A DNA stretch of 64,000 bases from Variovorax brevis (GCF_030317105.1 NZ_JASZYG010000004.1:714701-778700); one strand, 5' to 3'. Positions 51,332-60,192 are shown, counted from the first letter of the stretch. Program-made: numbers and translations. Notes: a model not told the origin generated them from the letters alone.

Positions 51332-52486
51332 ATGACAACCACCACTGCTCCCCTGCCCCTCGCCGGCGTCCGCGTCCTCGAGTTCACCCACATGGTCATG
51401 GGCCCGACCTGCGGCATGATCCTGGCCGACCTCGGCGCCGAAGTCATCAAGGTCGAGCCTCCGGGTGGCGACAAGACACGCAAGCTGCCGGGGCTGGGCA
51501 TCGGCTTCTTCCGTTCCTTCAATCGCAACAAGAAGAGCGTCGTGATCGACATCGGCACCGAGGAAGGCCGAGCGACCGCCGCTGAACTGGCCGGCGAATG
51601 CGACGTGGTGCTCGAGAACTTCCGCCCCGGCCTGATGGAAAGTTTCGGCCTGGACTACGAGACGCTGTCGAAGAAGTTCCCGCGCCTGATCTACGTCACG
51701 CACAAGGGCTTCCTGCCCGGCCCCTACGAGAAGCGTCTGGCCCTCGATGAAGTCGTCCAGATGATGGGCGGCCTGTCGTACATGACGGGCCCGGTCGGCC
51801 GCCCCTTGCGCGCCGGCACCTCGGTCAACGACATCATGGGCGGCATGTTCGGCGCCATCGGCGTGCTGGCCGCACTGCGCGAGCGGGAGCTGACTGGCAA
51901 AGGCCAGGAGGTGCAAAGCGCGCTGTTCGAAAACTGCGTGTTCCTCAGCTCGCAGCACATGCAGCAGTTCCAGATGACCGGCGAGCCGCCGCCGCCCATG
52001 CCCTCTCGCGTGTCGGCCTGGAGCGTCTACGACGTGTTCACGCTGGCCGAAGGGCAGCAGCTCTTCATCGGCGCGGTGAGCGACAAGCAGTTCGTCACGC
52101 TGTGCAAGGTGCTCGGGCGCACCGATCTGCTGGGCGTTCCCGGCTTTGCAGACAACGCCTCACGCGTGGCGGTGCGGCCCCAACTGCTCGCCACGCTTGG
52201 CGAGATCCTGGTGAATCACCGCATCGAGGAACTCTCGCCCAAGCTGGAGGCCGCGGGCATTCCGTACGCGCCCATCATGCGGCCCGAACAGCTTGTGGAG
52301 GACCCGCACCTCAAGGCAAGCGGCGGCCTCGTTCCCATGACGACGGAAGACGGTGGCGTGACCGATGTGGTGTTGCTGCCGCTGATGATGGGCGGTCGCC
52401 GCCCCGGTGTTCGCAGCGCCTTGCCCGGCATTGGCGAACACACGGAAGAGATCCTCGCCGGCCTGAAGAGCCGCGTGCCCGCCTGA
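51332..52486 (+). CDS. CaiB/BaiF-family (class III) CoA-transferase
   Basis: A 384-residue protein. The family opening GVRVLEFTHMVMGPTCGMILADLGAEVIK is split over residues 12-40, and the catalytic Asp is Asp167 (SVNDIMGGMFG). It moves CoA from a donor thioester to a carboxylic acid. It is in one operon with the lyase before it and the Bug receptor 28 bases after it; together they look like uptake, CoA activation and cleavage of one organic acid. Confidence 0.93.
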   Translation: MTTTTAPLPLAGVRVLEFTHMVMGPTCGMILADLGAEVIKVEPPGGDKTRKLPGLGIGFFRSFNRNKKSVVIDIGTEEGRATAAELAGECDVVLENFRPGLMESFGLDYETLSKKFPRLIYVTHKGFLPGPYEKRLALDEVVQMMGGLSYMTGPVGRPLRAGTSVNDIMGGMFGAIGVLAALRERELTGKGQEVQSALFENCVFLSSQHMQQFQMTGEPPPPMPSRVSAWSVYDVFTLAEGQQLFIGAVSDKQFVTLCKVLGRTDLLGVPGFADNASRVAVRPQLLATLGEILVNHRIEELSPKLEAAGIPYAPIMRPEQLVEDPHLKASGGLVPMTTEDGGVTDVVLLPLMMGGRRPGVRSALPGIGEHTEEILAGLKSRVPA

Positions 52487-52514
52487 CTACATTTCAAGAT
52501 CTGGAGACAACACA

Positions 52515-53501
52515 ATGACCTTCGCAATTCAACGCCGCAGCATCGCTGCCCTCCTCGCTTCAGTCGCCTTTTGTGGCATCGCCGCATCCGCGCATGCGGC
52601 AGAAAAAGACAAGCCTCTTCGTGTGGTGCTGCCCGTGGGCGCCGGATCGGGCGTGGACACCATCATGCGGGCCACCGCGCCTTCGCTGACGAAGGCGCTG
52701 GAGGGCCAGCCGGTCGTGATCGAGAACCTGCCGGGCGCTGGCGGTATCACCGGTGCGTCGGTCATTGCGCGTGCACCGGCCGATGGTCAAACGATCGGCG
52801 TCGTCTCCAACAACCATGTGGTGAATCCGAGCGTGTTCAAGAAGATGCCCTTCGACGCGGTCAACGACTTCACCGTGATTTCGGTGGTGGGTGCCACGCC
52901 TTTTGTCCTCGTGGTCAATCCCAAGGTCCAGGCCAAGAACGCCAAGGAACTGCAGGCCTTGATCAAGGCCGCCAAGCCCGATACGTACAACTATGCGTCT
53001 TCGGGCAACGGCACCATCCTGCATCTGGCCGGCGCGATGTTCATGGATGCGGCCGGTGTCGAAGTTCGCCATGTTCCCTACAAGGGCGTGGGCCCCATGG
53101 TGGCCGACATCCTGGGCGGCCAGGTCGAAATGGGCGTGGTCGCGGTGCCTGCGGTGCAGGGCCAACTCAAGAGCGGTGCACTGCGCGCCATCGGCGTCAT
53201 GGGCAAGTCGCGCGTGGCTTCGCTGCCCGACGTGCCGACGATGGCCGAGCAAGGCTTCAAGGATGTGGACATCTCCGGTTGGTTCGCCGTCGTCGGCCCG
53301 GCCAAGTTGCCGCCTGCCGAGGTCAAGCGCCTCTACACGGGCGTCGTCACTGCCTTTGCGACGCCGGAGACCAAGGACGCAATGGCCAAGCAGGAAAACG
53401 TCATCAACCCGATGACGCCCGAGGCTTCGCAGCAGTTCTTCAAGACCGAGCAAGACCGCTATGCCCGTTTGGTCAAGAAGGCCAACGTTACCGTCGAATA
53501 A
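52515..53501 (+). CDS. Bug/TctC-family periplasmic substrate-binding protein
   Basis: A 328-residue protein with a signal peptide (SIAALLASVAFCGIAASAHA) and Bug motifs LRVVLPVGAGSGVDTIMR, NLPGAGGITGASVIARAP and HVPYKGVGPMVADILGGQV. It is the third orphan Bug receptor in the window, here inside the operon with the CoA-transferase and lyase, which probably use its ligand. Confidence 0.92.
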   Translation: MTFAIQRRSIAALLASVAFCGIAASAHAAEKDKPLRVVLPVGAGSGVDTIMRATAPSLTKALEGQPVVIENLPGAGGITGASVIARAPADGQTIGVVSNNHVVNPSVFKKMPFDAVNDFTVISVVGATPFVLVVNPKVQAKNAKELQALIKAAKPDTYNYASSGNGTILHLAGAMFMDAAGVEVRHVPYKGVGPMVADILGGQVEMGVVAVPAVQGQLKSGALRAIGVMGKSRVASLPDVPTMAEQGFKDVDISGWFAVVGPAKLPPAEVKRLYTGVVTAFATPETKDAMAKQENVINPMTPEASQQFFKTEQDRYARLVKKANVTVE

Positions 53502-53530
53502 ACAGCCCGCACGCAAGAAGGACCACGACC

Positions 53531-54055
53531 ATGGCGCTCTATCGAATCGGCGGGCACGCGCCGCAAGTCCCGGCCTCGGCCTTCGTGGCGCCTGAAGCCA
53601 CCCTGGTTGGCCAGGTCAGGCTGGGCGAACGGGCCAGCGTCTGGTTCGGGGCCGTGGTCCGCGGCGACAACGAGCCGATCCACATCGGCGAAGCGAGCAA
53701 CATCCAGGAAGGCGCCGTGCTGCATGCCGATCCGGGTTTTCCGCTGCGCATCGAAGCCAACGTCACCGTCGGGCACCAGGCGATGCTGCACGGCTGCACC
53801 ATCGGCGAAGGATCGCTCGTGGGCATCCAGGCCGTCGTGATGAACGGCGCGGTCATCGGCAAGCAAAGCATCGTCGGCGCAGGCGCCATCGTGACGGAGA
53901 AGAAAGTCTTTCCCGAGCGCTCGTTGATCCTTGGCGCGCCTGCCAAGGTCGTGCGGCAACTGACGGCCGACGACGCCGCCCGCCTGCTGGAAAGCGCTGC
54001 CGACTATGCAAAGCGCGCCGCCGAGTACACCGGCACCCTCGCGCGCATCGACTGA
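53531..54055 (+). CDS. Gamma-carbonic-anhydrase-like hexapeptide-repeat protein
   Basis: A 174-residue left-handed beta-helix protein with repeated hexapeptides (ASVWFGAVVRGDNEPIHIGE, NIQEGAVLHADPG, VTVGHQAMLHGCTIGEGSLV) and the metal His residues of the gamma-CA/YrdA/PaaY group. PaaY relatives are thioesterases that accompany aromatic CoA catabolism, so a thioesterase role is as likely as carbonic anhydrase here. It lies between the Bug receptor and hppD. Confidence 0.88.
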   Translation: MALYRIGGHAPQVPASAFVAPEATLVGQVRLGERASVWFGAVVRGDNEPIHIGEASNIQEGAVLHADPGFPLRIEANVTVGHQAMLHGCTIGEGSLVGIQAVVMNGAVIGKQSIVGAGAIVTEKKVFPERSLILGAPAKVVRQLTADDAARLLESAADYAKRAAEYTGTLARID

Positions 54056-54078
54056 TACCCCCAAGACCGGAGATCCGC

Positions 54079-55164
54079 ATGACTGACTTGTTCGACAACC
54101 CCATGGGCCTGCAAGGCTTCGAGTTCATTGAATTCGCTTCGCCCGTTGCCAACACGCTGGAGCCCTTTTTCGAGAAGCTCGGCTTCACGCTGGTTGCCAA
54201 GCACCGCTCCAAGGACGTGGTTCTCTACCGCCAGGGCGACATCAACTTCATCGTGAACCGCGAGCCGAACAGCCCCGCCGCGTACTTTGCCGCCGAGCAT
54301 GGCCCTGCGGCCTGCGGCATGGCGTTCCGCGTGAAGGACTCGCACAAGGCTTACGCCCGTGCGCTGGAACTCGGTGCGCAGCCCATCGAGATCGCGACCG
54401 GCCCGATGGAACTTCGCCTGCCGGCCATCAAGGGCATCGGCGGTGCGCCGCTGTACCTCATCGACCGCTTTGAGGACGGCAAGTCCATCTACGACATCGA
54501 CTTCGAATTCGTGGAAGGCGTGGACCGTCATCCGCCCGGCAATGGCTTGAAAGTCATCGACCACCTGACGCACAACGTCTACCGCGGCCGCATGACCTTC
54601 TGGGCCAACTTCTACGAGAAGCTCTTCAACTTCCGCGAGATCCGCTACTTCGACATCCAGGGTGAATACACCGGGCTCACGTCGAAGGCGCTCACGGCGC
54701 CGGACGGCAAGATCCGCATTCCGCTCAATGAAGAATCGTCCAAGGGGTCGGGCCAGATCGAAGAGTTCCTGATGAAGTTCAATGGCGAAGGCATCCAGCA
54801 CATCGCCTTGCTGAGCGACAACCTCCTCGAGACCATCGACCAACTCGGCTTGGCCGGCATTCCGCTGCTGACCGCCCCGAACGACATCTACTACGAGATG
54901 CTGGAAACGCGCTTGCCGGGCCATGGCGAGTCGGTGTCGGACCTGCAGGCTCGCGGCATCCTGCTCGACGGCACGACCGAAGGCGGACAACCCCGACTGT
55001 TGTTGCAGATCTTCTCGGAGACTGTCTTCGGCGGTCCGGTGTTCTTCGAGTTCATCCAGCGCAAGGGCGACTACAGCGACGGCTTCGGCGAGGGCAACTT
55101 CAAGGCGCTGTTCCAGTCGATCGAGCGCGATCAGGTGCGCCGCGGGGTTCTCCAGACCACATGA
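54079..55164 (+). CDS. hppD: 4-hydroxyphenylpyruvate dioxygenase
   Basis: A 361-residue Fe(II) enzyme converting 4-hydroxyphenylpyruvate to homogentisate. Iron ligands are visible: His in IDHLTHNVY, His in GIQHIALL and Glu in FFEFIQRKG, and the C-terminal GFGEGNFKALFQSIE is diagnostic. It lies 23 bases after the gamma-CA gene and is followed by the hmgA remnant and fahA copy 2. Because the local hmgA is broken, its product must be cleaved by the enzyme encoded at 35419 or elsewhere. Confidence 0.96.
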   Translation: MTDLFDNPMGLQGFEFIEFASPVANTLEPFFEKLGFTLVAKHRSKDVVLYRQGDINFIVNREPNSPAAYFAAEHGPAACGMAFRVKDSHKAYARALELGAQPIEIATGPMELRLPAIKGIGGAPLYLIDRFEDGKSIYDIDFEFVEGVDRHPPGNGLKVIDHLTHNVYRGRMTFWANFYEKLFNFREIRYFDIQGEYTGLTSKALTAPDGKIRIPLNEESSKGSGQIEEFLMKFNGEGIQHIALLSDNLLETIDQLGLAGIPLLTAPNDIYYEMLETRLPGHGESVSDLQARGILLDGTTEGGQPRLLLQIFSETVFGGPVFFEFIQRKGDYSDGFGEGNFKALFQSIERDQVRRGVLQTT

Positions 55165-55300
55165 CACCCCTGCCTGCGAAGCAACGGGCACCGTGCCTTC
55201 CAGCACCCGGCCCGGGGCAGCAGGCGCGCTTGACGTCCGCTCTCTGCCCGGTCGGGCCGCGAACCCACGGACTCTCCACCGAACCAACCTCGCACTGATC

Positions 55301-55591
55301 ATGACCCGCTACCAGTCCGGCTTCAACAACGAGTTCGCGACGGAAGCGCTGGAAGGCGCCTTGCCGATCGGCCGCAACTCGCCCCAACGTTGCCCCTACG
55401 GTCTCTACGCGGAGCAATTGGGCGGCACCGCATTCACCGCCTTGCGTGCGGACAACCGTCGCTCATGGCTCTACCGCATTCGCCCGTCCGCCATGCACAC
55501 GCCCTTCGAGCATCGACGACGGGCGCATCGCGAGCGACTTCGGCGCTGCTGGCAAGGCCTGCAGAAGCATTTCGACCCTTCGAAGCCTTGA
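55301..55591 (+). pseudogene. hmgA: hmgA remnant with large internal deletion
   Basis: A 96-codon frame. Residues 1-~67 match the start of homogentisate dioxygenase (YQSGFNNEFATEALEGALP, RNSPQRCPYGLYAEQLGGTAF, NRRSWLYRIRPSAMHTPFE) and the last ~20 (RCWQGLQKHFDPSKP) match its extreme C-terminus. About 340 central residues, including all iron ligands, are absent, and the reading frame is kept across the joint near 55505-55525. The intact copy at 35419 differs clearly in sequence, so this is not a recent partial copy of it. The fragment cannot be an active dioxygenase. Confidence 0.85.
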
Positions 55592-55616
55592 CAGGCATCC
55601 AGCCAGAAAGCCCACC

Positions 55617-56891
55617 ATGACAACATCCATCGACGGCACGCACGATGCCGCATTGACCAGCTGGCTCGAATCCGCCAACGACCCTGCCACTGATTTCCCG
55701 ATACAGAACCTGCCGTTCGGTCGCTACCGGAGCGAGGAGGATGGCGCCTTGAGCATCGGCGTGGCCATTGGTGACCAGGTGCTGGACTTGCGCCGCGCCG
55801 GCGTCGTGCAGAACGCGCAGATCAACCAGTTGATGCGCCTGCCGCGTGACGCGCGCCAGGCAATCCGCCAGGCGATCTCCGGGGGATTGCGACGTGGAAG
55901 CCCGCAAGAGCAGCAATTTCGTGCGGCCCTGATCGCGCAAGCCGATGTACAGATGGGCCTGCCCTGCGAAATCGGGGACTACACCGACTTCTACACGAGC
56001 GTCCACCACGCCACCACGGTGGGCAAGCAGTTCCGTCCGGACAATCCGCTGCTGCCGAACTACAAGTGGGTGCCGATCGGCTATCACGGCCGCGCATCGT
56101 CGATCTGTGTCAGCGGCAACAGCTTCGCGCGGCCGGTTGGTCAGACGAAGGCGCCCAATTCCGACATCCCCGCATTCGGTCCTTGCGCCCGCCTGGACTA
56201 CGAACTCGAGATCGGCGTCTTCATCTCGCGCCCCAACACCCTGGGTGAACGCATTCCGATGGCCAGCGCCGAAGACCACGTCTTCGGCATCGCGCTCTTC
56301 AACGACTGGAGTGCGCGCGACATCCAGGGTTGGGAATACCAGCCGCTTGGGCCGTTCCTGTCGAAGAACTTTGCAAGCACGCTGTCGCCCTGGATGGTGA
56401 CGCTGGAGGCGCTTGCGCCCTACCGCAAGGCATTCACCCGGCCCGAAGGCGACCCGCAACCCCTGCCCTACCTCGACTCGCCTGCGAATCGCGCCATGGG
56501 CGCCATCGACATCGAACTGGAGGTCTGGCTCCAGACGCCCGCGATGCAGAAAGCCGGCTCGCCTGGCGAGCGTCTGATGCGTTCGAACTATGCCGACGCC
56601 TACTGGACCGTGGCGCAGATGGTGGCGCATCACACGGTCAATGGCTGCAATCTGCGCGCGGGCGACTTGTTCGGCTCGGGCACCTTGTCCGGGCCAGAGG
56701 CAGGGCAAGGCGGCTCGCTGCTGGAACTCAGCGATGGCGGCAAGCGGCCGGTCGAGTTGGCCAACGGTGAAACGAGAACCTTCCTGGAAGACGGCGACAC
56801 AGTGATCCTGCGCGCTTACTGCCAGCGCGAAGGCTTCCGTCGCATCGGTTTCGGTGAGTGCCGCGGCACCGTCCTTCCGGCCCGCGATTGA
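55617..56891 (+). CDS. fahA: Fumarylacetoacetase (copy 2)
   Basis: A 424-residue protein with the same diagnostic segments as copy 1 (YTDFYTSVHHATTVGKQFRP, NDWSARDIQGWEYQPLGPF, HHTVNGCNLRAGDLFGSGT) but diverged through the N-terminal domain and many loops. All visible metal- and substrate-site segments are intact, so it should be active. It stands between the hmgA remnant and the bdhA remnant in the operon with hppD. Confidence 0.95.
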   Translation: MTTSIDGTHDAALTSWLESANDPATDFPIQNLPFGRYRSEEDGALSIGVAIGDQVLDLRRAGVVQNAQINQLMRLPRDARQAIRQAISGGLRRGSPQEQQFRAALIAQADVQMGLPCEIGDYTDFYTSVHHATTVGKQFRPDNPLLPNYKWVPIGYHGRASSICVSGNSFARPVGQTKAPNSDIPAFGPCARLDYELEIGVFISRPNTLGERIPMASAEDHVFGIALFNDWSARDIQGWEYQPLGPFLSKNFASTLSPWMVTLEALAPYRKAFTRPEGDPQPLPYLDSPANRAMGAIDIELEVWLQTPAMQKAGSPGERLMRSNYADAYWTVAQMVAHHTVNGCNLRAGDLFGSGTLSGPEAGQGGSLLELSDGGKRPVELANGETRTFLEDGDTVILRAYCQREGFRRIGFGECRGTVLPARD

Positions 56892-56909
56892 ACAAGACTG
56901 GAGCACGAC

Positions 56910-56975
56910 ATGTTGAAAGGCAAGTCGGCACCCATCACCGGCTCGACAGAGGCATGGGCGCGGGCACCTCAATGA
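56910..56975 (+). pseudogene. bdhA: bdhA remnant (N-terminal scar)
   Basis: ATG 56910 with a Shine-Dalgarno (GGAGCACGAC) starts MLKGKSAPITGST, which differs from intact BdhA (29452-30234) by one residue over 13. The first 39 bases differ from that gene at only two positions and the upstream ribosome site is also similar. A frame change after ~38 bases ends the ORF at codon 22 (TGA 56973-56975), while the alternative frame keeps GMGAG, the SDR glycine motif. The stop overlaps the start of the next gene, so the scar may serve as a coupled leader. Confidence 0.75.
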
Positions 56976-58036
56976 ATCTGCTCGCCTCCCCTGCAAGATT
57001 CGATCACGCAGAGCTTCTGGCATGGACGATCGGCGTTCTGGACCATGAAGGCGTGGCCGGCGATGCGGCGCACACTGCGGCAAACGTGCTCGTTCGCACC
57101 AGCCTCCGCGGCATCGATACCCACGGTCTTTCGCGACTGCCGGCTTACGTGGAGAAACTGATGTCCGGCGAAGTCAACGCCCGACCTGCAATTGGCCTTG
57201 AGACGCGCGACGGCATGATGCATTGCCACGGCGATGGCGGCCTCGGCCAAGTGGTGATTCCCTTCGCTCTCGAGCGCACGATGCATGCGGCACGGACCTC
57301 CGCGCTGGTGGCGTGCCGCATCGATTCGACGGGCCACCTCGGCGCACTGGGGACCTTGGTCCTGCCGGCCGCAGAGCAAGGCTTCCTTGCCATCCTCTGC
57401 CAGCGAACACCGCCCATCATGGCCTTGCCCGGGTCGATCGGGCCTGCGATCGGCAACAATCCCATCGCGTTCGCATGTCCCCTTGCAGGCCACCCACCGC
57501 TGGTATTCGACATGGCGCACAGCGTCGTTGCGCGAGGCCACGTCATGCAGGCGTCACGCGAAGGACGGGGTGCGATTCCTGGCGATTGGGCGCTCGGTCC
57601 TGATGGCGCGCCGACCAGTGATCCGGCCTTGGCCATGCAGGGTGCGATGCAACCCATTGCAGGCCACAAAGGCATGGGCCTCGCCATGCTGGTGGAGTGC
57701 CTGGCCGGCAGTTTGAACGGCGTGATGCCGCCTGAGGGCTCGCCAGGGGGACAGGGCAAGGGTTCCGCATCCAACGCAAGTGCATTCCTCGTGGTCATCA
57801 ATCCGGCGCTCGCCATCGGAGAGCAGGCGTTCAACCAAAGCGTCAGCGCATGGCTGCATACCTTCCTGAAAGCGTCGGGGCCAAATGCGCGCTACCCCGG
57901 TCAGCGGCAGGGGGCAAGCGAAGAGCTTCGTCGCCGGGAAGGAATACCTGTGCCCGACGGCCTGCTCGCAGAGTTGCAAGCCACGGGAAGGCTGGCTCGA
58001 CATCCTTTCGACCTTGCGAAGATGCAGGCAGGCTGA
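56972..58036 (+). CDS. Malate/L-lactate dehydrogenase-like oxidoreductase (Ldh family)
   Basis: A 354-residue NAD(P)-dependent oxidoreductase of the YlbC/ComC/DpkA group: LVRTSLRGIDTHGLSRLPAYV, the substrate His region HLGALG, IGNNPIAFACP and GHKGMGLAMLVE. It acts on 2-hydroxy acids or on cyclic imino acids. ATG 56972 overlaps the stop of the bdhA scar. It is the last gene of the plus-strand operon. Confidence 0.85.
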   Translation: MNLLASPARFDHAELLAWTIGVLDHEGVAGDAAHTAANVLVRTSLRGIDTHGLSRLPAYVEKLMSGEVNARPAIGLETRDGMMHCHGDGGLGQVVIPFALERTMHAARTSALVACRIDSTGHLGALGTLVLPAAEQGFLAILCQRTPPIMALPGSIGPAIGNNPIAFACPLAGHPPLVFDMAHSVVARGHVMQASREGRGAIPGDWALGPDGAPTSDPALAMQGAMQPIAGHKGMGLAMLVECLAGSLNGVMPPEGSPGGQGKGSASNASAFLVVINPALAIGEQAFNQSVSAWLHTFLKASGPNARYPGQRQGASEELRRREGIPVPDGLLAELQATGRLARHPFDLAKMQAG

Positions 58037-58182
58037 CTTGACGCTTCGAACTGCATCCGGACGCATGGCATGCGTTCGGGCCGCGACCTGAAAAAAGCCG
58101 CAAGCGCCGCCAATCGTCTGACCGCCAGCCGCGCAGGCGCCGATGCCGTTCGCCGTGTCCTGAGGAGTGGCGCGTACGGGGG

Positions 58183-59196
58183 TCAGATCCCGTGGGGCAG
58201 CGGCGCGTCCGTTTGCACGAGACCGGCCTGTCGCAGCTCGCGCCAGAAGTCCGCTGGCACCACCGCTTCAAGCGCGGCGCGGTCCTCCGCGATGCGACCC
58301 GGCCTGCTGGCCCCGGGGATGACTGCGGCCACTGCGGGATGCGCCAGGGCGAACTGCAGCCCTGCAGCCTTCATCGTCACGTCGTGACGATCCGCGATCG
58401 CCTTGATGGCCTGGACCCTGGTCAGGATCTCTTGCGTGGCTGGCGCGTATTCGAAGTTCGGTCCGCCGACCAGCGCGCCGGAGCTGTAGGGGCCGCCGAC
58501 GACGATGCCAAGGCCGCGAGCCGCCACTTGCGGCATCACGCGCTGCAGCGCCCGCGAGTGGTCGAGCAGCGTGTAGCGGCCCGCGAGCAGGAAGCCATCC
58601 GGACGAGGTCCTTCAAGACCCAGCAGCAGCTCGATCGGCTCCACCCGGTTCACGCCCAGGCCCCAGGCACGGATCACGCCTTCGTCGCGCAACCGGTCCA
58701 GCGCCTTGAAAGCGCCCTTGCGCGCCGTCTCGAACACGCCGAGCCACTCGTCACCGTAGAAATCCTGGGCGACATCGTGCACCCAGGCGATGTCGATGCG
58801 ATCCGTCTTCAGGCGCTTCAGGCTGTCTTCGATCGAGCGCAGGGTCGCGTCTTCCGAGTAGTCGTTCACGATCTGGTTGGCGCGGCCATGCCTGAATACA
58901 TCGCCCTTCTCGCCGAGGTCGCGCGCGGTGACGTCTTCCACCTCGTCGAGGATCAGACGACCGACTTTGGTGCTGATGACGAACTCGTCACGATCGCGCA
59001 CCGCCAGTGCCTCACCCAGGCGGGCTTCCGCCAGGCCCGCGCCGTAGAACGGCGCGGTGTCGAAGAAGCGGATGCCGTCATTCCACGAGGCGTCCACGGT
59101 GGCCCGTGCTTCCTCCTCGGGAATCGCGCGAAACATGTTGCCCAAGGGGGCTGTACCGAATCCCAGCTTGCCGGGAAGAAGGCTCTTCAATTTCAT
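58183..59196 (-). CDS. Aldo/keto reductase
   Basis: A 337-residue protein from ATG 59196 (AGGAG upstream). It has the family start LGFGTAPLGNMF, FFDTAPFYGAGLAEARLGEAL with catalytic Asp and Tyr, and WVHD with the His. It is closest in pattern to the L-fucose/D-threo-aldose 1-dehydrogenase and pyridoxal dehydrogenase group. It is divergent from a LysR gene that probably controls it. Sugar or pyridoxal oxidation is likely, the substrate is not fixed. Confidence 0.88.
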   Translation of the reverse strand: MKLKSLLPGKLGFGTAPLGNMFRAIPEEEARATVDASWNDGIRFFDTAPFYGAGLAEARLGEALAVRDRDEFVISTKVGRLILDEVEDVTARDLGEKGDVFRHGRANQIVNDYSEDATLRSIEDSLKRLKTDRIDIAWVHDVAQDFYGDEWLGVFETARKGAFKALDRLRDEGVIRAWGLGVNRVEPIELLLGLEGPRPDGFLLAGRYTLLDHSRALQRVMPQVAARGLGIVVGGPYSSGALVGGPNFEYAPATQEILTRVQAIKAIADRHDVTMKAAGLQFALAHPAVAAVIPGASRPGRIAEDRAALEAVVPADFWRELRQAGLVQTDAPLPHGI

Positions 59197-59263
59197 GGTG
59201 ATCTCCTGTGAATGGCGCAATGATGGGCACCCGCAAGAAATTGATCCAATGTATTTCCTCCAT

Positions 59264-59293
59264 TCCAGATTTATCCATCACAATATTTCTGGA
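59264..59293. promoter_or_regulatory. Inverted repeat TCCAGA-N18-TCTGGA between divergent AKR and LysR
   Basis: TCCAGA 59264-59269 and TCTGGA 59288-59293, with an AT-rich middle; the right arm touches the LysR start codon. This fits a LysR site for repressing its own gene and activating the aldo/keto reductase gene, but the long spacer makes it a weak call. Confidence 0.4.
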
Positions 59294-60192
59294 TGCGATA
59301 CGACCTGAACCTGTTGCCCATCTTCGTGGCCCTGCTGGAAGAGCGCAGCGTGACCCGCGCGGCGGATCGCCTGGGCATGACCCAATCGGCGATGTCCAAC
59401 GCGTTGACGCGCCTGCGCACCATGCTGCAGGACCCCCTGTTCATCCGGGAGCGCTATGGCATGCGGCCCACGCCGAAGGCTGAAGCGCTGGCACCGGCGC
59501 TGACATCGGCACTGGCTGCGCTGGACACGGTGGTGCTCGGCCAGCAGGCCTTCGACCCGTCCCGCGCCGATCAACTGGTCACGATCGCGCCGAACAGCTA
59601 TGTGGAATTCGTGTTCGTGCCCGCCCTGACGGCGCGGCTGCGCGAGCTCGCTCCGGGCATTCGCCTGCGCACATTGCCCTTCGGCGCCGACATTGCTGCA
59701 ACGGGGGTCGTTTCCGGAACGACGGCGATGGCGCTCGGCCGCATCACCGACGCGCCTGACAACCTGGTCGTGCAACACATTGCGGATGACGGCCTGGCCT
59801 GCGTGGTGCGTGCCGACCATCCAAAGGTCGGCACGAAGATCACCAAGGCGCAATACGAGCGGATGAAGCACGTGAACCTGCTGCCGGCGGGCGGACGCCT
59901 GCGCGCGGGGCTGTTCCAGGCGCTGGAGCGGGGAGGGCTCAAGAGGGACGTCGCGGTGACAGTCACCCACTTCATGTCGATCCCCGAAATCGTGGCCGCC
60001 ACGGACTACTGTGCGACGCTGCCGAAGTTGATTTGCCGGCGTCTGGCCAGCGATTCGAGGTTGAAGGTGCTGCCGGCGCCGGTCGATCTGGGCACTTTTC
60101 CGATGCAGATGGCCTGGCACGTGCGCTATCGCCACGACCCCGCGCATGTCTGGCTGCGCAACCTGGTTGCGGACGTGGCTGCGTCCCTGTGA
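59293..60192 (+). CDS. LysR-family transcriptional regulator
   Basis: A 299-residue protein of the NodD/NahR-like subgroup: LNLLPIFVALLEERSVTRAA then RLGMTQSAMSNALTRLR in the helix-turn-helix and the PTPKAEALAPAL linker. The effector domain starts near ADQLVTIAP. It is divergent from the aldo/keto reductase gene with 96 bases between, and probably regulates it. Confidence 0.92.
   Translation: MRYDLNLLPIFVALLEERSVTRAADRLGMTQSAMSNALTRLRTMLQDPLFIRERYGMRPTPKAEALAPALTSALAALDTVVLGQQAFDPSRADQLVTIAPNSYVEFVFVPALTARLRELAPGIRLRTLPFGADIAATGVVSGTTAMALGRITDAPDNLVVQHIADDGLACVVRADHPKVGTKITKAQYERMKHVNLLPAGGRLRAGLFQALERGGLKRDVAVTVTHFMSIPEIVAATDYCATLPKLICRRLASDSRLKVLPAPVDLGTFPMQMAWHVRYRHDPAHVWLRNLVADVAASL

Noticed and set aside
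55446..55616. Extended N-terminus for fahA copy 2
   Set aside because: The upstream in-frame codons overlap the hmgA remnant in another frame and encode nothing like FahA; ATG 55617 gives normal length.
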